Shown: positions 58,829 through 64,000 of the stretch, one piece after another | Position numbering within the stretch: position 1 is the first letter of the stretch | How the letters are laid out: each line of letters starts with the position of its first letter | DNA from: Candidatus Bipolaricaulota bacterium | Lineage (GTDB): Bacteria > Bipolaricaulota > Bipolaricaulia > UBA7950 > UBA9294 | Direction of reading: 5' to 3' | NCBI GenBank assembly: GCA_028277345.1 | Contig: JANQGM010000019.1 | Coordinates: forward strand, 1 to 64,000 | Length of the DNA stretch: 64,000 nt | Notes under the pieces: generated by a model | Database searches by the model: none | Told to the model about the DNA's origin: nothing | What the model saw: the letters and a program-made list of their open reading frames with translations, nothing else | Program-made: the position numbers and the translations under genes

Positions 58829-59689
58829 TCAGTGCGTGTCCGCAGGTCCTTCGAATGTGACCATGGCGCAATCGACCACGGGCCGGTAACCAATGTTCTG
58901 ATAGATCTTGTTCGATGTCGGGTTGGCAAGGTCGGTGTACAAGGTACAAAACGCCTTTCCCCTATCCAAGAGATGCTGGCTCATGGCGGCCACGCAGGCC
59001 GAGGCATATCCCCGGCCACGATGCTCGGGCGGCGTGTAGACCGGGCCGATCGTCGCGCCGTGCGGAGTCTCTCGGGGACAGCCCACCATGGAGACGAGGG
59101 CGCGATCCTCCCACACCAGCAGCTGTTGGCGGTCGATGAAGCGGCGCACACTTTTCTCGGGATCGGGTGGTGGATCTTGGGGAACGGCTTCATGATGAAA
59201 GTCGAGAAACCACGTTGCCAATAGCGAAACGTCGCGTTCCTCTGCCCACCGAGCGAGGCCGGGGACTAGAGAGGGCGGCGAAACCTTCGTCAATTTGTAG
59301 ATTCGCTGCTGTGTTCCCACGATTGAGGAGGCTCCGGTTCGTTCTTCCCACAAACGGCTAAAGGCCTCGGTGGTTTCAAGCGTGCCGTTGACGCCGGGAA
59401 GTGGATGGTCGATGGTCAGCAGGTAATCGGCGATCAAGATAAGCGCCTCCGGGCGGGCGTCATCGCACTGGAGGATCATGTTGTAGGGAGGCGTGCGAAT
59501 GGCGGCGGCGACGAGCGCAGGACCCTCGGTCACGGTCACGAAGAGGGGCGCTTCGTCGCCATACCGGCGTCCATCACGGACGGCGGCAGCGATGCCGACG
59601 ATGAGGTTGTTGCGCGCTTCGTCCGCGCACAGGGGCTCAAAGGCGATATCCAGAAACTCATCAGCTTTTTCGTGATGCGTTAGCTTCAT
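58829..59689 (-). CDS. GNAT-family acetyltransferase
   Basis: 286 aa. The C-terminal GNAT core has the CoA loop in GPVYTPPEHRGRGYASACVAAMSQHLLDRGK (about 214-244) and CTLYTDLANPTSNKIYQNIGY, where Asn-Pro-Thr-Ser-Asn-Lys-Ile-Tyr is motif B. About 150 N-terminal residues form a second, degenerate GNAT-like or unrelated domain (LVAAAIRTPPYNMIL), as in tandem-GNAT proteins. It overlaps the CYTH gene by 4 bases and lies 9 bases before pyk. Substrate unknown. Confidence 0.85.
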   Translation of the reverse strand: MKLTHHEKADEFLDIAFEPLCADEARNNLIVGIAAAVRDGRRYGDEAPLFVTVTEGPALVAAAIRTPPYNMILQCDDARPEALILIADYLLTIDHPLPGVNGTLETTEAFSRLWEERTGASSIVGTQQRIYKLTKVSPPSLVPGLARWAEERDVSLLATWFLDFHHEAVPQDPPPDPEKSVRRFIDRQQLLVWEDRALVSMVGCPRETPHGATIGPVYTPPEHRGRGYASACVAAMSQHLLDRGKAFCTLYTDLANPTSNKIYQNIGYRPVVDCAMVTFEGPADTH

Positions 59690-60201
59690 GCCGGGGTCTC
59701 CAATAAGTCGATGTAGGCGCCGGAGATCAAATCATCATCTTGGATGCCGAGCTTCATCATCAGGTCGTTGGCGATCGCCTCACCGTACTCCGGGGTTTGC
59801 CCCTTCGACAAGACGACCTCAAGCTCCATGAACGTGCCAAGTCCCTCGACCTCATCGAGGTGGATGCGCGTGGGACCGACGAGATAGAGGTGGCGGCGCT
59901 TGGTGACGACGCCTCGGATGGGAAGGGCGGATTCCAAGATCCTGGAGAAGGCCGCTGGGTCGTCGGAACGAACGATCTCGTAGGTCGAAGTTTTGGCCGT
60001 CGATTCATCCGCGCGCGCGTACTGAATGAGTTCGCAACAGTCCGGTCCAAGCACGCGGAGCTTCAGCCTGCCTCTTGGCGTGATGTAGAAGGTGTCCAGC
60101 TGATCGAGCACCTTCACGGGTGCATCGGCGAGTGCTTCAGCTTTTCGTTTGAGCCCAGCGAAATCATGGACTCGGGCTTTGATCTCAACGTTCCTCGGCA
60201 T
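59686..60201 (-). CDS. CYTH-domain protein (class IV adenylate cyclase/triphosphatase-like)
   Basis: 171 aa from ATG 60201 (GGAGGACGCG before it; the frame up to 60387 is unlikely). MPRNVEIKARVHDF is the CYTH N-terminus; the usual ExExK is partly changed (NVEIK). Further basic and acidic strands follow: TFYITPRGRLKLRVL, RHLYLVGPTRIHLDEVEGLGTFMELEVVL. These line the tunnel in which triphosphates bind. Such proteins act as adenylate cyclases (CyaB-like), thiamine triphosphatases or inorganic triphosphatases. Which one is not clear. It overlaps both neighbours (17 and 4 bases). Confidence 0.88.
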   Translation of the reverse strand: MPRNVEIKARVHDFAGLKRKAEALADAPVKVLDQLDTFYITPRGRLKLRVLGPDCCELIQYARADESTAKTSTYEIVRSDDPAAFSRILESALPIRGVVTKRRHLYLVGPTRIHLDEVEGLGTFMELEVVLSKGQTPEYGEAIANDLMMKLGIQDDDLISGAYIDLLETPA

Positions 60202-60955
60202 CGCGTCCTCCAAATCGAATGGCTCCCTCATTCTCCCATCGTGACAGGTGTGCATCCAGGTGCGAAAGCAGAGAAGGATCGATGGGTTCGCGAGACGGAT
60301 CAGCCCAGTGAAGCACGACGGGGTCGGGCGACTCGTACGGAACGAAGCGCAGGGCGATGTGCTCCAAGTAGAATCGTTCTTTGCCACGTCCAGGCGACGA
60401 ACCGTAGATCCAATCGTCGGTCAAGGGGCAATCCAAGTGTGCGAGCGTGGCTCGAATCTGGTGAAAACGGCCCGTGTGCAGTTTCAGGAGAACGTGGATC
60501 TCTCCCGAATCCAGCGGAACGGGGGAAGCGGTGAGGATTTCCGTGAGTGCGGGCTTTCCGCCGCTTCGGACGACGCGGGTCCGCCCGCCTTGAGGCCGGA
60601 GATGCAGCTTGTGCATTCCCACGAGGGACTCCAGGCTTCGTTGGCTGGGTGCGAGGCAGCGCGCGGCATAGATCTTGTCCCAACGCCGATCGCGCAACTG
60701 CTGATTGTGAAAGGCGATGGCGTGCTGAGACGTGGCGGCGACTACGATGCCGTGTGTCACGCGATCCAATCGATGGGGGAGCTTCGCGGTGACTCCAGCG
60801 GGCAGCGCCTGCTGAAGCTGAGAAAGAAGCGACGTTCCCTTTGGATCGCGAGTCAATTGGGAGGCCATCCCCGCCGGTTTGATGACGGCGAGTTCGTGAC
60901 GCGTCTCCAGCAAGATCGGAACGCTCAGCGCCGATCGATCGATTCGGAAGTCCAT
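60185..60955 (-). CDS. RluA-family pseudouridine synthase
   Basis: 256 aa from ATG 60955 (the longer frame to 61153 lacks a ribosome-binding site). Catalytic motif LPHRLDRVTHGIVV (about 56-69) carries the essential Asp. YAARCLAPSQ and KLHTGRFHQIRATLAHLDCPLTDD are the conserved motifs II and III. It lacks an N-terminal S4 domain, like RluA and TruC. It isomerises uridines in rRNA or tRNA; the position is not predictable. It is the first gene of the RluA-CYTH-GNAT-pyk operon. Confidence 0.88.
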   Translation of the reverse strand: MDFRIDRSALSVPILLETRHELAVIKPAGMASQLTRDPKGTSLLSQLQQALPAGVTAKLPHRLDRVTHGIVVAATSQHAIAFHNQQLRDRRWDKIYAARCLAPSQRSLESLVGMHKLHLRPQGGRTRVVRSGGKPALTEILTASPVPLDSGEIHVLLKLHTGRFHQIRATLAHLDCPLTDDWIYGSSPGRGKERFYLEHIALRFVPYESPDPVVLHWADPSREPIDPSLLSHLDAHLSRWENEGAIRFGGRDAEER

Positions 60956-61103
60956 GCCCCCAGTGTGCGGGCAAGGGCTGGGGGCGTCCAGTTTTGAGAG
61001 GGGCGAGTTTGATCGAGTTGTCATATATTGACGAACGTGACAATGTGAGATAAAATAGGATAGAACTAGCGACCTCCTGATGCGCGGCGACGTGTGCTGC
61101 AAA

Positions 61104-61149
61104 GAGGGTTCAGAGAGTGAGGGTGGAGAATTTGATTCTCTGAACCCTC
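61104..61149. repeat. 13-bp inverted repeat with competing inner hairpin
   Basis: GAGGGTTCAGAGA (61104-61116) and TCTCTGAACCCTC (61137-61149) pair perfectly across a 20-nt loop. The loop's end contains GAGAAT-TTG-ATTCTC (61126-61140), which competes for the same bases. It lies in the 301-bp gap between rluA-like and tetR genes; otherwise that gap holds only the tetR promoter. Confidence 0.7.
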
Positions 61150-61192
61150 GCATCGTTCTTAATCATCTTCCTACCCCCAATGAGCTGTTGTC

Positions 61193-61243
61193 TTGACGCC
61201 GCGAAAGTCGTCGGCTAGGATACTAGAAATACTATTCAAGTAT
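61193..61243 (+). promoter_or_regulatory. promoter and operator of the tetR-RND operon
   Basis: TTGACG (61193-61198), 17 bp, TAGGAT (61216-61221). ATACT-ATTCA-AGTAT (61229-61243) is an inverted repeat just after the start site. AAAGGA precedes ATG 61257. Confidence 0.75.
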
Positions 61244-61256
61244 CTAAAGGATCAAC

Positions 61257-61889
61257 ATGCCTGACACGCAGACGACGCGGCATCGAATTGTGACCGTGGG
61301 AAGGGACATCCTGCTCGAGAGCGGTCTGCGCGCCGTGACAACCGATGCTGTCGCTGCGCGTGCGCAGATAAGCAAGAAAACGCTCTATCGTGCCTTCTCG
61401 TGCAAGGATGAGCTGGTCGAAGCCGTTGTCATGTCGTTCCTTGAAAGCGGCTTGTCGGAATTGGACCGCATCCTCGATCAGTCCACGCCGCCGTTGCTGC
61501 GCATCCAAGGTGCGTTCACCTCCATCGCGCGGTTCATGCCGCACGTCCAACTGCACGTGATGTCCCGTTTGGAGAGCCTTTCCCCTGCGCTTTGGGAGAA
61601 AATCGATCGGGCGCGATGGAAACGGCTCCAACGGCTCGCCGCGCTCATTCCACTGGCGCAAGCCGATGGCGACATTCGCCCCGATTTGGACTTGGACAAC
61701 TGGCTCTTCCTCTTCATCGGCGTTGTGCGGTCGGTTCTGACACCGAAAGTGATGCTTGAAGGCCATCGAGATCTTCCGTCCGTCGTTCGAACCGTCATGC
61801 AGCTGTATCTTGAAGGCGTCCTAACCGAGCGTGGCCGGGTCAAACTCGCGACGCATTCGACCGAAACCGAGGAAGGAGACCCTCCATGA
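61257..61889 (+). CDS. TetR-family transcriptional regulator of an RND exporter
   Basis: 210 aa. HTH (about 8-55): TRHRIVTVGRDILLESGLRAVTTDAVAARAQISKKTLYRAFSCKDELV. The C-terminal ligand domain has no recognised family beyond the general TetR_C type. The stop overlaps the start of the RND/MMPL exporter (ATGA), so it is the local repressor of that pump. A palindrome lies at its promoter. It is distinct from the GbsR-type regulator of the other RND operon in this window. Confidence 0.92.
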   Translation: MPDTQTTRHRIVTVGRDILLESGLRAVTTDAVAARAQISKKTLYRAFSCKDELVEAVVMSFLESGLSELDRILDQSTPPLLRIQGAFTSIARFMPHVQLHVMSRLESLSPALWEKIDRARWKRLQRLAALIPLAQADGDIRPDLDLDNWLFLFIGVVRSVLTPKVMLEGHRDLPSVVRTVMQLYLEGVLTERGRVKLATHSTETEEGDPP

Positions 61890-64000
61890 ATCGCATCACG
61901 GAATGGATCATCGACCATCCCCGACGTGTCTTTGTCTTGGCCGGCCTCGTGACGCTTGGATTTGCCGCCGCCATGCCCTTCCTTGGCGTCGAAGTGGATT
62001 TCAAGAGCTTCCTTGATCAGGACGATCCCGCGGTCGCGGCATTGGATAAGGCAGAGGAGCGGTACGGATCCCAAGAGATTCTCATTGTCACGATCGAAGC
62101 GCAGGATTCGGTCTTCCAATCCGAGGTCATTGCGCGGATTGAGGCCCTTGAGGACGCGCTGGATGACCTTCCGGGCGTCGATGAAATCCTGGGCCCCACG
62201 ACCCTTCAAATCATCGAAGGCGAAGAGACTCAAATCACGGTCTCCAGTGCGGCGGCCGAGATTCCCCAGACCCAAGAAGAGATGGATGCCTATGCCCGCC
62301 GACTGCTCTCGACGTCCCGCTCCGCCGGTATCCTCAGTAGCGAAGATGGGGAGGCTGTGGCCATCGTCTTGCGACTGAAGCCGTCGGCGGATCGCATTGC
62401 CATCGCGGGAACGGTTGAAGAGATGGCGGCGACCTACGCCGGCCCCGAGCGCGTCTCAGTCGCCGGCTTGCCGGCCATGCATCGGGCGATGTCGGAGAGC
62501 ATGCTGCGCGATCTCGTGGTCCTTATGCCGATCGTGATGCTTGTCGTCATTGGCATTCTCTATCTCAGCTTCCGAAACCGGCAGGGAATTCTGCTGGCCA
62601 TGCCCGTTGTGGGCATGAGCGTGGTTTGGGCCGTCGGCGCGATGGCGCTCGCCCGGCAGGACTTCACGCCGTTTGCCATCGCCCTTCCCATCATGACGAT
62701 CGCCATCGGCATCGCCGACGGCATTCACATTCTCAATCAATACTATGAAGAGGCCGCTCAGGGAGGCAGCCATCGCGCCATCATTCTCCGAACCATGGCC
62801 GTGATGCGAACTCCCGTTGTCATGACCTCGCTGACAACGGCGGTGGGCTTCCTTTCCCTGCTTAGCTCGCTCATCTCCGCTCAACGCGTGTTCGGTGCGT
62901 TCATTGCATTGGCCGTTCTGGCGGCGATGGTGCTTTCCATCCTCTGGATTCCGGCGATGTTGACGCGGTTCGATCCCGCGCGGGTGCCTGCATCCTATGC
63001 GACCAATCGATTGGGCCGCTGGTTGGGACGGTCCGCGCGCCCCATTCTTCGGCACCGCCGGTGGATTTTGGTGGGAGGGGCGGCGCTCGTGCTGGGTTGC
63101 CTAGCTTTGATTCCCCAGGTGAAGGTGGAGACGGTTCCGCAGAAGTTCCTGGGAATGGAGCATCCGGTCGTTGTCTCCATGAGGGTTGTGGACGAGTATT
63201 TCGGCGGCAGCATGCAGGTTGGCATCGAGATCGACACCGGGCGGCGGGATGGACTGAAGGATCCCCGGGTTCTCGGGGCCATGCTCACGTTACAGGAGCA
63301 GTTGGATGCGATAGAGGGCGTGGAGACGACGGCATCGCTCACCGACATCGTCCGAGAGATGAATCAGACCTTCCACAGCGACGATCCGGCCTATGCGGTG
63401 ATTCCGGATGATCAGCGCGTGGTCGCTCAGCTGCTATTGCTCTTTACCTTCCAGGGCGGGGATCTCGGCCAATTCGCGCGGTCGGATTTCTCAAGCGGAC
63501 AAATCGTCGCTCGGACGAAGCTGGAGAGTACGGAGCAAATGGCCGGCGTGGTCGAGCGCGTTCAAGCACTGATCGCCTCCGCCACCGTGTCCGCCGATGT
63601 CGAACAAGTGGACGTTCTGCGTGCATTCGTTTCTTTGTTTGAGAAGATGCCGGCCTCGCAGGCGCTTAGCTTGCTCATCAGCGCCGCGGCGGCGGCGGTG
63701 ATCGTCGCCGTGTTGATGAAATCGGTGATCGCCGGACTCATCTGCATCCTCCCGCTGCTGATGACGGTGATCGTGAACTTCGGGATCATGGCGATCACGG
63801 GCATGCCGCTTGACCTGGCCTCGTTGATGGTGGCCAGCACAGCCATCGGCGTCGGCATCGACTACGCCATTCACCTCACCCAACGATTCCGACGCGAGGT
63901 TCGTGATGGCGCATCGATCGACGTGGGGTTTGAGACGACGATGAGAACGGAAGGAAAGGCGATCGCTTACAACATGCTGGTCGTCGGGCTTGGGTTCGCC
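61886..64000 (+). CDS. RND exporter of the HAE3/MMPL family (3' end beyond window)
   Basis: At least 705 aa; the frame is open to the window edge without a stop, so the C-terminus is missing. AAGGAG precedes ATG 61886 by seven bases. Segments: DFKSFLDQDDPAVAALDKAEERYG, LPIMTIAIGIADGIHILNQYYEE (conserved helix with Asp) and VASTAIGVGIDYAIHLTQRF in the second half. It shares whole phrases with the HAE3 pump at 41155-43521 (LLLLFTFQGGDLG, DDPAFYAIPDQR versus DDPAYAVIPDDQR), so they are paralogues. Controlled by the TetR gene it overlaps. Cargo unknown. Confidence 0.92.
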   Translation, partial: MNRITEWIIDHPRRVFVLAGLVTLGFAAAMPFLGVEVDFKSFLDQDDPAVAALDKAEERYGSQEILIVTIEAQDSVFQSEVIARIEALEDALDDLPGVDEILGPTTLQIIEGEETQITVSSAAAEIPQTQEEMDAYARRLLSTSRSAGILSSEDGEAVAIVLRLKPSADRIAIAGTVEEMAATYAGPERVSVAGLPAMHRAMSESMLRDLVVLMPIVMLVVIGILYLSFRNRQGILLAMPVVGMSVVWAVGAMALARQDFTPFAIALPIMTIAIGIADGIHILNQYYEEAAQGGSHRAIILRTMAVMRTPVVMTSLTTAVGFLSLLSSLISAQRVFGAFIALAVLAAMVLSILWIPAMLTRFDPARVPASYATNRLGRWLGRSARPILRHRRWILVGGAALVLGCLALIPQVKVETVPQKFLGMEHPVVVSMRVVDEYFGGSMQVGIEIDTGRRDGLKDPRVLGAMLTLQEQLDAIEGVETTASLTDIVREMNQTFHSDDPAYAVIPDDQRVVAQLLLLFTFQGGDLGQFARSDFSSGQIVARTKLESTEQMAGVVERVQALIASATVSADVEQVDVLRAFVSLFEKMPASQALSLLISAAAAAVIVAVLMKSVIAGLICILPLLMTVIVNFGIMAITGMPLDLASLMVASTAIGVGIDYAIHLTQRFRREVRDGASIDVGFETTMRTEGKAIAYNMLVVGLGFA

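Noticed and set aside
1-64000. CRISPR arrays, insertion sequences or prophage genes
   Set aside because: No regularly spaced direct repeats, transposase-like or phage structural proteins were seen in either strand.

Overview
This 64 kb window is a stretch of bacterial chromosome packed with about 60 protein genes on both strands. Many genes overlap by 4-17 bases. I see no rRNA or tRNA gene, insertion sequence, prophage or CRISPR array. FabI, RimO, UvrD-type helicase, DinB, Ada, pyruvate kinase and bacterial -35/-10 promoters make it clearly bacterial. PKD and beta-helix secreted proteins, HAE3-type RND pumps with a LolA-like partner, and frequent leaderless-looking starts would fit a poorly cultured lineage. 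Candidatus Bipolaricaulota is my guess, at low confidence because there is no rRNA to test it.

Layout. 0-8.3 kb: a wHTH regulator with its palindromic operator, two GNAT acetyltransferases, a UvrD/PcrA helicase, a PqqB-like metallo-beta-lactamase, a Cys-cluster secreted protein and a DMT exporter. 8.3-15.5 kb: a MarR-controlled heterodimeric ABC exporter with a lipoprotein, then a MacB/LolCDE-like ABC system with its own secreted protein. 15.5-20.5 kb: a beta-helix surface protein and a membrane-anchored winged-helix regulator flanked by two secreted helical proteins. 20.5-26 kb: FabI, Ada, parvulin, a Zn-ribbon methyltransferase and small membrane proteins. 26-31 kb: an ECF sigma factor with a four-fold repeat protein, a PKD protein and a MATE pump. 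31-41 kb: a PadR-led metal-chelate (FecBCD-type) importer, RimO, and genes resembling drug-modifying enzymes (CAT, APH, GNAT). 41-44.5 kb: an RND/HAE3 operon under a GbsR-type regulator. 45-49 kb: DinB with a small partner, a two-protein STAS-like/ATPase/HTH switch, and, divergently, a c-di-GMP-I riboswitch with no obvious gene behind it. 49-55 kb: a peptide ABC transporter in which DppC, DppD and DppF are fused into one chain. 55-61 kb: a ureohydrolase, a TetR-VOC pair, and an operon of pseudouridine synthase, CYTH protein, GNAT and pyruvate kinase. 61.2 kb to the end: a TetR regulator and a second RND/MMPL exporter cut by the window edge.

The items most worth a second look are the riboswitch and its shared palindrome with the STAS/ATPase operon (48.5 kb), the sigma/repeat-protein pair (26-27.7 kb), the kinase-less membrane wHTH regulator (18.7-19.6 kb), the DppCDF fusion, and a recurring TAnnnT-(6 nt)-ATG arrangement that suggests leaderless mRNAs. 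Start codons were chosen by ribosome-binding site and homology-like N-termini. Functions are from motif recognition only; no database search was run.
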